NCBI GenBank assembly: GCA_013397115.1
Contig: VWZW01002569.1
Span: forward strand, 1,474,766 to 1,538,765
Reading direction: 5' to 3'
From: Edolisoma coerulescens
Taxonomy: Eukaryota; Chordata; Aves; Passeriformes; Campephagidae
DNA length: 64,000 nucleotides
Part shown: in pieces, positions 1 through 13,184 of the stretch
Position numbering within the stretch: the first letter of the stretch is position 1
Layout of the letters: each line of letters begins with the position of its first letter
Made by a program: the position numbers and the translations under genes
Notes under the pieces: model-generated
What the model saw: the letters and a program-made list of their open reading frames with translations, nothing else
Database searches by the model: none
Told to the model about the DNA's origin: nothing

Positions 1-242
1 TTTTTAACCCCTCTCCCACAAAAAATATAAATTACCCTACATATACTAGAAATTAAAGCTAAAGACTTGTGCATTTGTGCTATAATGATTCAAGTTGTTT
101 CAAGACTCCAGAACATAATGTGAATTCATGAACTTGACAAAGATTTTGTCATAAAAAAAAGCCTCTCAGTAAAGAACAAGTCTGCTGAATTACTCTTATT
201 TTATTAAAAACTTTAGTGATGTAATTTCCTCCCCTTTTCCTT
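1..242. other. AT-rich left edge, no gene seen
   Basis: No recognisable gene or repeat. The last 20 or so bases form a long pyrimidine run ending in CAG at about 246, a textbook splice-acceptor shape. It is discussed with the coiled-coil remnant that begins just after it. Confidence 0.5.
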
Positions 243-246
243 CCAG

Positions 247-900
247 CAGTATACAAGTACACATATTGGTTTTGGCTGTAGAGTTATCAGCTGGAACTCA
301 GTAGAAAGAAGAGAAATAAGTGGCATAACCAAAGGTGGTGACAGACTTCAGGACTCTGAAGATGTCCAAGAGAGGGAAGATGCAATACTTGACAATATGC
401 TTGAGCTGTAGGTCTCTTGAATTTTGGGCATATTTATGTTCAGCAAATGTGCTGCATAGTAGAACTACAGGGCAAACTCCAGAACAAGAAAGAGAATCTG
501 AAAACACAGGAAAAGAGATAACTTAGAGCTGGAGAAGAGGTTTGCTTCACAGAAGAAGAAAAGGAAGTGGTGGGAGCACAAGATACGTTGGAAAATGAAA
601 AGACAGCACATTTAGTGCACAAAAGAAAGAGGAATGGAGAGCCAAGGAGTCCTTGGTAGCCAGTGTAGAGAAAACCAGAACTTGTACCAGGAAAAGGCCC
701 TAATTATGAAAAGTAAAATTAAAATACTGTCACAGCAGCTTACAGATGTAAAGAAACAAGAACTGAAAAGCAGGTTTGGGTTAGGATTCTTGAAAATATC
801 AGGGAGGATCCTATGGAGTGCTCTTGACAAGAACTTACACTGGAGTGGGTCAAGACTTTGTACACTAGGCTAGAATGTGCAAAGTAGAGAAAGTTTAAGT
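247..900 (+). pseudogene. Decayed coiled-coil protein remnant
   Basis: This appears to be a broken copy of part of a long coiled-coil protein; I do not recognise the parent. Right after the acceptor-like site, a frame stays open for 54 codons and includes GDRLQDSEDVQERED. It ends in TAG near 409. Coiled-coil-like blocks then continue in shifting frames: VELQGKLQNKKENLKTQEK (about 452-512), EEEKEVVGAQDTLENEKT (about 553-606), EEWRAKESLVASVEK (about 630-675), and ENQNLYQEKALIMKSKIK running on to KKQELKSR (about 672-770). A final block, ENIREDPMECS, is near 790. At least three frame changes and several stops separate the blocks, so it cannot make a protein. No poly-A tail or target-site duplication was noticed, so a retrocopy is not shown. 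The alternative is chance: purine-rich DNA favours E, K and Q codons. The repeated heptad-like blocks make a real remnant somewhat more likely. Confidence 0.45.
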
Positions 901-2700
901 TATATCTCTGGAATTCATCCATTCCTAAGAGAGGAATCTAAGTGCACAGCAACAAGAATTAAAAACAAACAAGGGTTGCTTATGATGAAAAAGATCTGAC
1001 TCCCAGTAACAAGTATACGATCAGGTAAAAAGAGTTTATCTTGAGGGACTGACACCATGCAGATGTGTAGGATACTGGGCTGTGATGTGGATGACTTAAA
1101 AATGAGAAGAGAGGACAAGTGAAGTGACACTTCTGAATGACGTTAGTATTAAAACCTGGCTGAAGAGGGCTCAGATGATTGGGGTTCAGTAGCAGATTAA
1201 AAGTTGGAGGGTACGTAGCAAAGTAAGTTAAAAAATTTCTTCTGAGACAATTTGATAAATCACTGGAAAACCCTGAGGGTTAAATATATATATGGATCAA
1301 GGATCTCTATAATATGACTTTAGATATGTCTAAATGCTGAAAGTTAAGCCCTCAACGACAGATTTTAATTACTAGGTGATTATCACCTGAAATTGAGAAA
1401 GGTGAGAACTGCCAGAAGTCAGCTGAATTACACATTTGAAAGATATTCACAAAAGTAAGTGTAAGTTCTTCACCTGTAAGAAGCAAGGAAGATGAAGGAA
1501 ATTAGTGTCATTTGTTTCAACCTACCAGAGTGCTTTAAGAGAACAAGGAAACCACTAAGTCTCTTTCCTGCTCTTGACCAGAGAGGCATGTATGATTTCT
1601 TTGATGTTTTTACTTAGAAACATCAGTTAGCTGTACAAAGAATAAATTGATGACAAAGTCAGTTGGCAGTATAACTTTCAGTGTTAAGCTAAACCACCTG
1701 CAAGAGCAGTGTTATCTCCCCATCAGAAGCAGCTTGGGCAGACATGCAACAAGTCAAGTTTTCTAACAAGTGTCTAAATCTGTATTTGAATGGCAGAGGC
1801 TGTGTAAGGCAGGTGGACATCTATTTCATCTGTATCTCTCACATGGAAAGCACACTGAAAATAAGAAGAAAAGCTAAATATCTGGATTCTAGGTCTTGGG
1901 ATAAGTATGTATTTGAGATTACTCCCTTTAAGTTTCTTTCAGTTGAGATGTTTATGCATGTCAGAGGAACAATTTTTTTTATGTCCCACTCAGCACCAGC
2001 AAGATTACCTGATAAAGAAAGGTAACCATGAATTTATTTTCCTTGGCATACATCCAAGAACCAAGCATTTTGGCCCTTTCCTGCACTGTTATTATTTCTT
2101 TTCACTACAAGCCAAAATCATACCAGAAAGTGTTGCATTAATAACAATAATTCTCTGTCCAGAAGGAAATATCGCTGTCATTAATTTTATATAATGATGG
2201 TAGTACATGTATTAGATAATAGTTAGGGAAACTTAAATATTATGGAAACACTTCAAGCTAACTCTTAAACTCTAGTGTGCAAAGCAAAGAGACAACAAAA
2301 GTAAGCTGTGGAGCTAATTAATGTATTGATAACTCAGAAGTGGAGATAGTATAAGTACCACCTTATATTCAGGCTATGGGCATGAAATTTTCCATTTATG
2401 GATATTGAGAAATGGTGCTTTTTTTAGTAAAACAGAAGAGAGAGACCAAGCCATACAGAAACACTTTCTTCAGTATTTGCATGCAAATGAGATGCAGAGA
2501 ATTAAGCTCCAGAATACCACAGAAAAACATTGAGAAGACAGACAGAAAACACAGCAGGAAGGCATGGATGTCAGTCAGACTTTGATGACAAACATGAATA
2601 GACACAAAAGCAAATTGAAGGCCCCCTACTAACCCTCTAAGCTAATAGAACCAATATTTTCACCTGAAGAAATTACAATCAATTAACCACTCCTCCCCAA
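901..2700. other. No feature seen
   Basis: AT-rich sequence. Overlapping + frames at 1744-2025 and 1907-2194 (93 and 95 codons) match nothing I know and are within chance length. Whether the coiled-coil remnant continues to about 1500 could not be shown. Confidence 0.4.
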
Positions 2701-2704
2701 AAAC

Positions 2705-2745
2705 ACATCATGAAATTCATGTTCATGTTCACATCATGAAATTCA
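2705..2745. repeat. 15-bp direct repeat, 26-bp offset
   Basis: The 15-mer acatcatgaaattca occurs at 2705-2719 and again exactly at 2731-2745. It is a local duplication with no neighbouring gene. Confidence 0.8.
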
Positions 2746-2910
2746 AAGTTCATTGAAAATATTTTTTGTCTAAAATTGTTTAAATAAAATTATTTCAAAT
2801 TCATATGATTCTGATGATAAACATTAATTCTGATGAATTAGTCATTTTGAGTTGTTATGAGGAAAAAACCCAAGACAACATGACAAAGTCCAGTGTTAAT
2901 AAAGCCAACC

Positions 2911-2933
2911 AAACACACACAGACACACACACA
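2911..2933. repeat. (AC)n microsatellite ending in an ambiguous base
   Basis: A CA-dinucleotide tract with one interruption (cag). The only N of the window follows at 2934, as expected where an assembly is unsure of microsatellite length. Confidence 0.85.
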
Positions 2934-2937
2934 NCTA

Positions 2938-5900
2938 CACTTAAAAGCAGTGTAACAATGGAGTGGATCCATTCTAGTGCTGTGCATGCCAGCATGAAAC
3001 ATTTCATTCATGTATAATAATGTATAATATATCCCCTGGTTTTGTTTCCATGCTCAAAAACTTGCAAAAAACCAAAGAAATCAACTTTTCATTGGTTCTG
3101 GTAAACAGCAATATATTTAGATGGCAGACACTTGGAGTTAAAAAAACCTGTTTCTTCTAGCAGTTAACTCTGCTTCTTTCTTGGTGGGAGTAAAAAGAAT
3201 TCCTTCTATGATAAGAACATTTGACACTTACAGCTATGGCTATGACCACGATTACTTTTTGGTTGGTACTCAAAAAGAATTTAAAAATATTTTTTCCCAA
3301 ATTGAGTTCAAACAATTTTGTTAATAAAGTTATTGAATCAAAACAGTGTGGATAGGCAAAATATTTAATTAAGAACACTTTTAAAAACCAAAGAAACTAG
3401 TTTTATAATGCATCCATCATTGAACACCGTCATTGCTGGACTATATAAGATTCTGTGTTAAAACTTTTTCATTCTCTTCTGCTACAGCTTTAAAATTTCT
3501 CATTAAACATTTAAAAGTAAAGGAAGCCTTAACTGAAATGCAAACCTCTCACTTCTTGTGCAAGAATTCTAATATTTTAGATGACTTTTCATTTCCTTCT
3601 TTGACCAATAAATATTTATTATTTCTTCCTCCATTTTGTCTCCAGGTTTATTGAAATAGCATTGAAATTTTTTTGAGATACTTTTTTCAGAACATATCAG
3701 GATGGTTTCTTTCTAAGTTTCTGATACATCATTTTATTTGTTCGAAACTATTTTGAGAATCTGACTAGAATTTTAAAATAACTTGGAATCAATCTAAACA
3801 GTATTTTTGTATCAAACTTTAAAATCACTAGGTTCTGCTCATGACAACTCACTTTTGTTAGTTATGTTATTTTCCATACTGCATCCAAAAATATCACAGC
3901 TGTTCCTGAAGGGGAACAGCACAAAAATAACCCTGACAAGTTCATTTTGAAGTTCTCCTCCCACAAGTCTATATGCTTAAATAGTCAAAACAGACAATTC
4001 AGCTAAATAACATTATCAGGAAAAAAATTCTGCAAAAGCAGTGTAGAACAGACAGTTTTCAACGTAATGCCTTGCATATTGAAACAACTTTCTTCACTTT
4101 TATTGCTGATATCTGCTGGCTGCGCTATACCTGTGCTAAATGTCAGAACTAATAACCAGCAACTTCAGATGTTCAAAGGCCAAAGTGCTAAGAACAGGTT
4201 GCCTTCATGTTCTTTATCATTCATTATTCAAGTGGCTGCTTGTAATATTTAACCTCAGCCAAGTCATAACATTCACTGCAGAAACTCATTAGTGCTCATT
4301 ATCTTCTGACCACTAACCTGCCAGGCAGGGCAAGGGCAGGGGCAGTGTACCAAGGAGAATGGGTTAAGTGACAGACAGATAAAAAGAGGAAGCTTTTCAC
4401 CACTCAGAGAAAATTGCTCCTTTCATCCTGCCAACAGCTTCACAGTTGCCTGTAGGTCTTTTTCTACTTGAATCATCTAAGGTTCCTTCTAGGAAATAAA
4501 TACTTACATAATTTTAGAATTTCCCCTGTTTTTAGAATCCTGAGCTGAAAAAAATTAGGTTTTGGCCAGCAGCAGCAGTGTCCAGATTCGTGTTCATATT
4601 GATACTGCAGGTCTCAGAGATGTTCATTTTGTGATATTAGTTCACATTTTAACTCCAGTTCTTCTTAAATTGTGGAATACAAATAGACAACATTTCAGAA
4701 ATACCTAAACAGAATATCTCAGTGGCACTTGTTTTTCTTTCACTGCTCATTCACTCGCATTTCTCCTGTGAGTGACCATAAAGCTGCCGAGCATTATTGG
4801 CAATTGGGACCTACACTACACCAGCCAAACACTTTGTGATATTTTGGTCACTAAACAACCTTCTCCTTTTCTTGCTCCAGGTCCCCCAGCTTTTTGAGAA
4901 AGCACAGACTGACAGCTGGAAGCCATGGCTGGGCACAGGGCTCATCACAGCCAACACATGCCACCTGACTCCTCATCTTTAGCCTCTGATTGCAGTTTGG
5001 CACCTGAACTTGCAAATATTAGTTGGTGAAACATTTTATGATAATCGTGTTCAAATGTTTAGGTGATCACTCCTTAATGGTATTACTGGAAATATTCTGT
5101 CACTCATTTGGCCCCCCTTTATCTTGGCACTTAGAGGCTTCACCTTCATAAGGAGGCCACACTCCACAGAGGATTTCACACCTAGGCTGACAGATGCCAG
5201 CCATTTACACAAATGTCTGCTCTTCTGCAGAGAGCTCATTTTGTTCCAGCAAACAGAATGATTTAAGAATGTAGGAAGATAACTATATGCTTAAACACAT
5301 ATATACATATAACTAGGCTCATAACTGGGCATAAACAATGGAAAGAGGATTATGAATACAAAGAGGAGGGAATAACAACTTTTCTATTTTTTTTTTATCA
5401 CTAAGGATAACTATTCAAAAGCGTTCATCATACTGAAAACATTAACATTCCTCAGTACCATTACCACTGTTACCTCTACAGTAGTCTCATGCACACTGGT
5501 TTGAAATTCTTCTGGGATTTTTGGAATCCCACAACAACTTACTGCAGAATTAACAGTATTTATTTGAGATTTATACTCTGATAACAGCAAGGGAACACAA
5601 TGAGAAAGGTTCTATTGTGCTGGGAGCCCTAGCAACAGCATCCTGTTCTCAAAAAGGTTAATCCCCTGTTTCATCACATCCTGATGCTTTGCTGATAGTC
5701 CCCACTGAAACTGTTCATGTATAGCCTTCTGCAAATTCCTAAAGACAGAATGTGTCCGGTTTCACAGACAGGGAACGTTTCCTTATTTCAAATGACAAAA
5801 AATGAAATTAAAATTTTTTCAGTAAAAAGTCAAAAGAATTCTTCAGGGAAAATCCCCTTTTCTTATGTGTGTGAAATAGGTTTCACTAGAACAATACACA

Positions 5901-8335
5901 GAGCCATACAGCAAGCTGCTGGAGACAACTGGAATTAAAGAAAGCTTTGAAGCTGTTCGCATGAAACGACCTAAGCAAAGGCTATTGAATAGTGTATTTG
6001 AATGATATAGTAAAGAAGTAGATAAGCTCTGAGACAGACGCTTTATTTCTGAATTTTTATAATATTTCTTCATTTTCTCTGGTTTATATCATATTACCAA
6101 TAAAAATGAGTGGGCTGTTTTTTAATTGCACATAAGCTGCAGAGCATCAGGAAAATATGCCTTGTGTTCCACGTGACTCAAACATGATATATGATTTTTC
6201 TTTGCAGTTTTGCTTTAGTGCTAAGCACTTAGAGAACATTTCTTGAATGTTAAGGTCCAGGGTCACAGATGGAAAATGGCTGTGAAGACTGAATGGATCT
6301 TCACTGAACAGGGATGGAAGCCATGTAGACCTTTCTGCTTGATATTTTTATAGCTAGAAAGCATACTTAGCTCCTTATTGTAGGCATTTAAACTACCCTC
6401 CCTTAGGTACAGAGAGCAGCTGTATGGAGATTCAGGCCTTTCAGCTATAACGGCTGAGGGAAGGTTTTGAAGAAGCCTCTTTTTCTCGCTGTTTAGAGAG
6501 GGAAACACATCCCAACATTGGATGTTTGCAGTATGATGTGTAAGCTGTTGACATTGTATACTTCATCAAATCAGCCCAGATTCTAGTGATTCTGCATGCA
6601 GAGTCTCAAGGACTATATCTAAGGGGTACATTTTCATATAGTTGATGTTGCATACTACCAAGATTACAGAGAAATTCAGGAGAGGAGTCAGTGACCCACA
6701 TCCAGTTTCCTAGGATGTGAGCCGCAAAACCTTGTCCTGAGAGTCCTGCTCTGCTGCTGGGAGTTTTGCCAACGAAGCCTGGCAACCCATCCTTTTTGTG
6801 TCCTTACACTTAGACAGTTCACTGCTGAATGACAAAACAGGCAGCTCAGAAAAGTCACCAAGCACAGGCACATGCACACACGTTTGCTTGGCGCAGTGGA
6901 AAGCAGAGGATTTTTTCTGTGGGCTCTGCCGGTACAATCAGCAAACAACAGGCTCTGACAGCTGCTGCTCCCCCTATGCTGTCTAGGATGGCCTTGGAGG
7001 AGAAGAAAGGCAAAGAATGGCAGGGTAGGCTGGAGGTTCTTACCTGCTCTAATTTACTCCCTTAAGTTTCACTACAATTTCAGCATCATTGACACAGAAA
7101 GCTGTACAAACTTCTCACTAAGGTATGCTTTGAGTGGCCTTTCAGCTTTACAAATCCTAAACAGCCCTCATAAAGTTATCTGTGGACAGCAAACATTTAG
7201 CATAGTACACATACAAATTGCTACTTGCATGTCCAAAGAAACTGTGTGTCAACATTTAGATGACTGTTCAGATTCTGTTCTGTACAGCACAGAGAAAAGG
7301 AGTCTGATTTGTAGAGCACGACCGTAATGGAGTTTTTTTTTGTCAGAGTTTGTGCCAACAGTATCCTTTGAATTCTCAGTGAATTAGACCTGTTTGTTTT
7401 TTTTCAAGCAAATCTGCTGTCGTAAGAAAAACAAAGTTCTGCGAAACTTGCAGTATATAGAACTATTTAGTCCATTGTCTATAAATCAAAATATGTTTTA
7501 AAATTTAGATGTGAGGCATGCCAGAATTGAAGACATTGCTGTTAGTTCCAAATAGAGCTGACAAGAAACAAAACAGATTTGAAAGATACTTTCATTAGAA
7601 CACCTCTTGCAACAAGAAATGCAAAAAAAGTCTTCATAAGCTGCAGAAGAAAAAAAAAAGAACATGAGAGAACAAGAGGTTCTTTATTTATTATAATTTT
7701 ATTTTCCATATAATGGTGAAATTTCAGTGGTTTTGTTTCAAGCATCCAAAGTCCAGTTCTTCCCCGGAAACCTCTGAGAACCTGTATACTGCCTGGCCCA
7801 AGATCCCTGCTAGCCAAGATTCAGGTCAGTGAAACAAATTTTTTTTATGTCACTGATGTACTGTGGTGGGCCTGGGAAAAGCAGTGTCTTGGATGAGATT
7901 TTTTATGCTGCAGACTAATGTTAATGTGGATGTGACACACAGTGAAGACATCTGGCCTATTGCACGTAGTCCAAATTAACAGGTGGACTCCCTGTTAATT
8001 CTGTTGGATGTATCTGGAGGTATGTACCAGCTCTGGGGATGCCTGCCATGTCCACTGATAACAGAAGGAGCCTGATCTACTCTTCTGGAGCAGATGTCCA
8101 ACTGTTTCAGCAACATAGGCTGGTGGAAATTAAAATGACCCTCGGACAACTGACATGGAAGCACGAAGTCAGTGAATTGAGATGTGAATAGAAAGGGAGA
8201 AGCTCAAAAGTTTCAGTGTGTTGGTCATGTCCAATCAATAAGATACCATTCAATTTCTTTTTACAAGACATGGCTTTTTTTTTGTGCATAGGAGAAAGAA
8301 ATATGCACTCATTTGCATGAATAACTTTTCTTCAG
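2938..8335. other. Intergenic or intronic DNA, no gene seen
   Basis: About 5.4 kb without a recognisable coding region or repeat. All open frames are short (under 95 codons) and overlap each other on both strands. The patch at 6690-7060 is richer in GC, but its frames are low-complexity and unrecognised. On - a consensus-like donor (CAG then GTAAGAA) lies near 7045, without a convincing exon upstream. Confidence 0.4.
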
Positions 8336-8337
8336 CT

Positions 8338-8383
8338 GTAGAATGGTACATCTATGTGATACAACAAGTAGAATGATACATCT
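8338..8383. repeat. 16-bp imperfect direct repeat
   Basis: gtagaatggtacatct at 8338-8353 recurs with one mismatch at 8368-8383, an offset of exactly 30 bp. Confidence 0.75.
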
Positions 8384-8692
8384 GGATGTGGATGTGTGCA
8401 GGTGTTATGGCAGTCACTCCCTGGTGGTTTGGAAGGCAGGACAAATCCACACACCAGTATGAAGTATGCGACTCCACATGCTGTACACTCATGATAGCAG
8501 AAGCTTCTGGCAACTGTTTCTACCCCTGAACCATGGGGAGTTATACTTCCTTCTTCTATCTCCTGAAAGAAACTTCAAGATAATGAGCGGAAGTATCAAC
8601 ATGAGGATCTGATGGTAGCTGTTTAGCTTTGGTGTTAGCCCGCTTTTGAAGGCAGGACCCAAATCCTGGTTCTGGTCTCCTGTCTCAGCATC

Positions 8693-8713
8693 TGCCTAGT
8701 GCCTAGTGCCTAG
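8693..8713. repeat. (TGCCTAG)x3 tandem repeat
   Basis: Three perfect head-to-tail copies of a 7-mer. Confidence 0.9.
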
Positions 8714-8968
8714 CTGTATTTCTCCATCAGCTACAACAGGTTCCAACAGTTACTGGAGGCCTGAACATCCAGTTTGACATTTTGGTGCCTGCAAAGCCTG
8801 AAGTTCCCTTCCTCCAAAGCTCAGCTGTTCTGTTTTGATACAGAACTGTGAGAAACATAACCAAGTGAAATATAGCATGTTTTATATTGATAGCACACCT
8901 TGCCCCAAAACAAGCCTTTACCAGAAAAGGTGTCCTTAGTAGCCAAATTTGCATTAGCAGTAGAATTT

Positions 8969-8990
8969 ATGGGTAATGGTAATTACCCAT
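8969..8990. repeat. Perfect 9-bp inverted repeat, 4-nt loop
   Basis: Arms atgggtaat and attacccat flank ggta. The hairpin is AT-rich with no T-run after it and no adjacent gene, so no function is inferred. Confidence 0.7.
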
Positions 8991-9009
8991 ATGGTAATAG
9001 TAATGGGTA

Positions 9010-10139
9010 CCCCTTAGAACAAAATATGCAATGAGCATGTGGGTTTCTTGTGCCACTGATGGCTCTTCTAGTATATATGCTCTGGGTTAAAAGTCTTTTA
9101 GTGAACTCAATAGAATGAAATTGTTTTCATTGTAAAAAGCTAATGCAGTGCCTGTTCTGTTTGGGAAAATTCTCAGAAACAATTACTGAAAAACCTGGAA
9201 AGTTAATTGGGTTCTCTGGACCTTTGGTATTGGATGTCACAACAGGCTCTATTGTAAGCACATTCTTTTATAGGTAAAACCACACATTTATATATCCTAC
9301 CATTCCTGTTCTGCTTGGTTTCAAGATTTTGGAGACATCCATTGAGTACAACATCTTGAAAGTGTCTTCTTAGATCCTCTATGCTCCTGGATCTTTCCTA
9401 GATAAACCTCCAAACACCTTGATTATCTATATAACTCAGATAAGATTTTTTCCAGTCGTATAGAACTTACTTCTGTTACATCTGCCCACCATTTCAGCCT
9501 CCCACGCAGAAGAGCTATGACAGGGCATCAACCAGAATGGCTTTTTTTATTCTCTACTGTACAAAAAAACTGCTACACTTAAGTATTTTGAGTTGTAAAG
9601 ATACCTGAGTTAGTTTGCTGCAGACTGCATAAATATTTACTTTGGGATCTTGATACGTCCTGTAGTCTGTCCTTAGCCTCTTGGTATCTTGGCTTCACTG
9701 TTGTCAAGACCCAAGCTGGCAAGTTTAAGAGTCTCTGTGAGGTATAATTTATCTTATAAGTTCTGTCATATACATAACCTTAAAAATAAGAGGGCTGTCT
9801 GTCCTCTTTACAGAGGAGGCTCACTTTCTAGCTGCTGCAGCTGTGACCTGTGTGATGTGCCTGACAATGGGAATGGGAGAAAGAACAAGAAAATTAATCT
9901 TCTGTTGTTAGTAAAACATACAACACCATGTGGTGAAAAAGAAAGTCAAGTGTCGGTAAATAACAAGTAGTATAGGAGCTTAACTGGTCAATACAACTGG
10001 AGGTGATCAAACACACGAATCCCATTTTCACTCTACACTGCAATCTGACTTTGTACTTGTTTTGAATGCTTTAGCACATGAAAGGGAAACAGTGGCTGAA
10101 AACCTAAAGAAATATAGGTGTGACTTAGGTATTAACTTA
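9010..10139. other. No feature seen
   Basis: Ordinary AT-rich sequence. A 93-codon + frame at 9689-9970 is unrecognised and within chance length. Confidence 0.4.
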
Positions 10140-10690
10140 GATAAGTGGCTGGGATGGAGCTAACTTTCTTCTTGGTGGCTCATGTAGTGCTCTTCTGAAT
10201 TTGGGACCAAGACAGTGTTGATAACACAGGGATGTTTTAGCTGTTTCTGATCAATGCTTGCTCACTGTCAAGGCTTTCTCTGTTTCTCACTCTGTCCTGC
10301 CAGCGAGCTGGCTGGGCTTTGGCAAGAACCTGGAGTGGGGCACAGCCAGGACACATGACCCAAATTGACCAAAGGGGCGTTCCAGACTACGTGGGATGTG
10401 TAAAAGCTGGGTTAAACTCAGTAAAAACTGGGGATGGGGACTAGATTTTCTAAGGGAGCTGCTGCTCAGAGCCTGACTGAGCTTCGGCCTGGTATTGGGA
10501 AACAGCGAGTGATGGTCTTTGCACCACCTGGTTTTTGTTTTTCCTCTGTTTGCATCACTTCAAATGTCTTTATCTCAGGCTTCAAGGGTTTTTTGCTTTT
10601 GCTTTTCTAGTTGTGTCCCCAATCCCACTAGGGGAGAGTGAGTGAGTTGCTGATCAGTGCTTAGTTGTTGGCCAGGGTTAACATCAGCCC
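10140..10690 (+). mobile_element. Solo LTR of an avian endogenous retrovirus
   Basis: This block follows the order of a common bird LTR as I remember it. It opens with a 'ggctgggatggagctaactttcttc' type start. A 'gacagtgttgataacacaggg' type segment follows. Then come a 'gcacagccaggacacatgacccaaattgaccaaaggg' type segment and a 'gtctttatctcaggcttc' type segment. Close to the end is 'aatcccactaggggagagtgagtgag', and the element finishes around 'gttggccagggttaa'. No viral interior adjoins either side, so it is a solo LTR left by recombination between two LTRs. It has drifted well away from the consensus, which points to an old insertion. Class III (ERVL-like) is my guess for its class. Exact ends and a target-site duplication could not be fixed by eye. 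Confidence 0.75.
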
Positions 10691-11339
10691 TCTACAGCCT
10701 GTCAGTTCCTTTGTTTTAAAGAAGTATAAAATAGGACACAACAGCCTAATTATAAATCCAATCTTTTCTCATGGTTGTTGTGGAATTATGCCACTCTAAT
10801 TGCTGTAAATGTCAAATATATTTAGAAATAAAGGGTTTTCAGCTTTCTCCCAAACCAAAATGGTAGAACTGTATAACTATAGTGGCAACCAGTATTATCT
10901 ATATAAAAAAAAGGTCATTTTATGAGAGGATTAGGTATGTGAAGACCATGTGTGTGCATAAAATTTATTCACAGTTTCAGTTTATATTCCATATAGTATA
11001 TTGCCAAAATAATGAACCCTGTGCACTCAATTTAACACCTTTGACACCTTCTACTTCCTTGGCATTTTTCAAATTGGAAATCTTTTTATAGAGAGCCCTT
11101 CCCTTAAACTGCAGAAAGTTGACAATCCCATGTCAATGAAACCAAGACTTTCTGCCAAAGGCAGAGACCAAGGGCAGCAGCAAACGCTATTTCAGAGTAC
11201 ACCTCTTCCCATTATTTCAGGGATTGGAAAAAATTATCAAGGGAGTGAAAAAACCATATTAAATACATGAATGTGTCTTCAAAATTCTTTCTGTTTTCAG
11301 ATTTCCGTCTCTTAACTTCAGCTTCTTCTCTTCCCACAG
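10691..11339. other. No gene seen
   Basis: AT-rich spacer between the solo LTR and the small exon candidate. A 69-codon + frame at 10882-11091 looks random. Confidence 0.4.
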
Positions 11340-11414
11340 CTTTCACAATACAAAGGGCAACCTGCAGAATAATCTGATAAATACTTACATATTTGTAGAT
11401 GCATTCTTACCCAG
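11340..11414 (+). other. Candidate small internal exon
   Basis: A long pyrimidine run ending in CAG (about 11311-11339) is a very good acceptor. A CCCAG/GTGAGG junction after 11414 is a very good donor. The 75 bases between them are open in one frame, after one leading base, giving FHNTKGNLQNNLINTYIFVD and a few more residues. An alternative acceptor at 11300 keeps the same frame open. No linked exon was found, the peptide is unrecognised, and an exon of a long non-coding RNA is equally possible. Chance pairs of good splice sites are expected in 64 kb, so this is only a candidate. Confidence 0.25.
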
Positions 11415-13184
11415 GTGAGGACTCCACACCACATGAAGGTCTAAAAATACACTTCCCACAGAATTATACAACCTGAAGAAAATACACAAAACTAAAAAAA
11501 TCAATCTAAATCAAAGACTCTTTATCCTGAAATTTCTGAACTAGGCAATCTGAAATATAATGAAATTTTTGGCATATTTTTATTTTATCCAAACAGTTGG
11601 GCATCCCTAATTTATATGACAGAGGCTGAGGCTGATGGGGAAAGGACAGCTGGGTTGATTACTTTGCTTCATTCATAATGCAGTTCTCTTCTCCTCCCGA
11701 CATGTGAAACATCTCAGTGATTTTATGCTCTCCCTCCCTTTCTCAAAAAGTACCAATGAAAATATCTTCCCCCTGACTGAGCAGATAGTTAATTTTAAAT
11801 TAAACAGCTGTGTCCAGGCACAATGAGCATATATTTCTGCTGCATAGCAAATGACTTGTAACTGGAATTACCAAGGTTTTAGGGTTTGACCTCCAAACAG
11901 TTAATTAACATTTATTTTAGGTGAGTAGTATGAGACTGATCCTATTGATAGTAATGCAAAAAGGTTTTGCAGTTTGAATCCACTTCTCAGTGGGCAAGAA
12001 TGGCAATACTGGTGGCTGTGAAAAGGAGCTGAGAACCTACTGGAGGTTACAGCAGAGAGATGTTGGGAAGTATGGAGTGGTTGAGTACTTTATTTTGACA
12101 CTGGATAAAAATACTTTTGGGAGGCGAGAGTCATTGCTTTCCTGGATGAGTAATTGCAGACAAACTTTCAAAAAATGAAAGTTAAAAAGCTATTTCATAA
12201 GACAGAACAGGACTCTGAATATGGGATCCACTCCATGGTGGTAAAACATCAATAAAATATTATGTTGCTTAGGCATATAGCAGGGACAGAAATTTTGAGC
12301 TCAGATGGAAGGAACCCCCTGAAATGCTTCAGTTGCTTTGGCACAAGAGAGAAATAAGCATCTCTGAAGGTCTCACCTCCTCAGAAGAGGCACCTATGTC
12401 AGCCCACTTATCCCTCTGGAAGCCTCCAGCTGCCTCCTCGCATGCAAATAAGAAAGGGCTGGAAGAGAACGCAATACCAGACTGGAAAATGCTAGGTGCA
12501 AGCTAGATACCTCAAGTGGGCAGGTTGGTTCCTTGGCCATTTTTTATACTGCTAGCCTGCTGTGTTTATTTGTGTCATTATTTTCTGTAAATTGCTCAAG
12601 AAGTCAGTTGATCAAGTATATCATCAACATTTCTTCGTGCCATGTGTGAGTTAAGTTTACCTTTAATTCACCTGTACAATATAGTTTCACAATGACTTGC
12701 CACAAAACAGGATTTAATTCAGCTGTGCAGAGCTGCAAATCACAAAACAATGAATCATTGTTTATGTAAACCAGAAAATCTAGCTCTGTGCTAAGAATAA
12801 TTCAATCAGTCTATAAAAAGGACTGTCCACAAGTAGCTTCTACCCTCTAAAATGCTTCACATTTGTTGCAGTTTTCCAAGGACTGGCTCTTTCCTTTCAT
12901 CTTCTGAAAGTTCAGTTATGAGAGAAAGGTCAAAATTGCTAATAGCAGATCAATTGAGAAAAGCTTATGACTCCCCTCACCCCTCCATTTGTATATGTTC
13001 TCTTTTTCAAACAATTCTCACAAAATATATACTTCTCTGAAAGGAATCATAGGAACATGCTGAAGCATTTGGTTAGTCTATGATCTCATTCCTATGTTTC
13101 AAAGTCTAATTTTAGGGCTAATTTAAATCAAAATTAAATGCAGACAAGCACTTGAAACCAAGTAGTTCGTTCTTCTGTGGAAGA
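11415..13184. other. No feature seen
   Basis: AT-rich sequence. Frames of about 60 codons at 11990-12178, 12324-12506 and 12852-13040 on + are unremarkable. Confidence 0.4.

Noticed and set aside
3157..3378. Possible - strand exon with GTAAGT donor near 3226
   Set aside because: No acceptor with a pyrimidine tract upstream, and the peptide is AT-driven (F, I, K, N).
8969..8990. Hairpin considered as a terminator or structured RNA
   Set aside because: Short AT-rich arms, no T-run, no gene. Such palindromes occur by chance in 64 kb.
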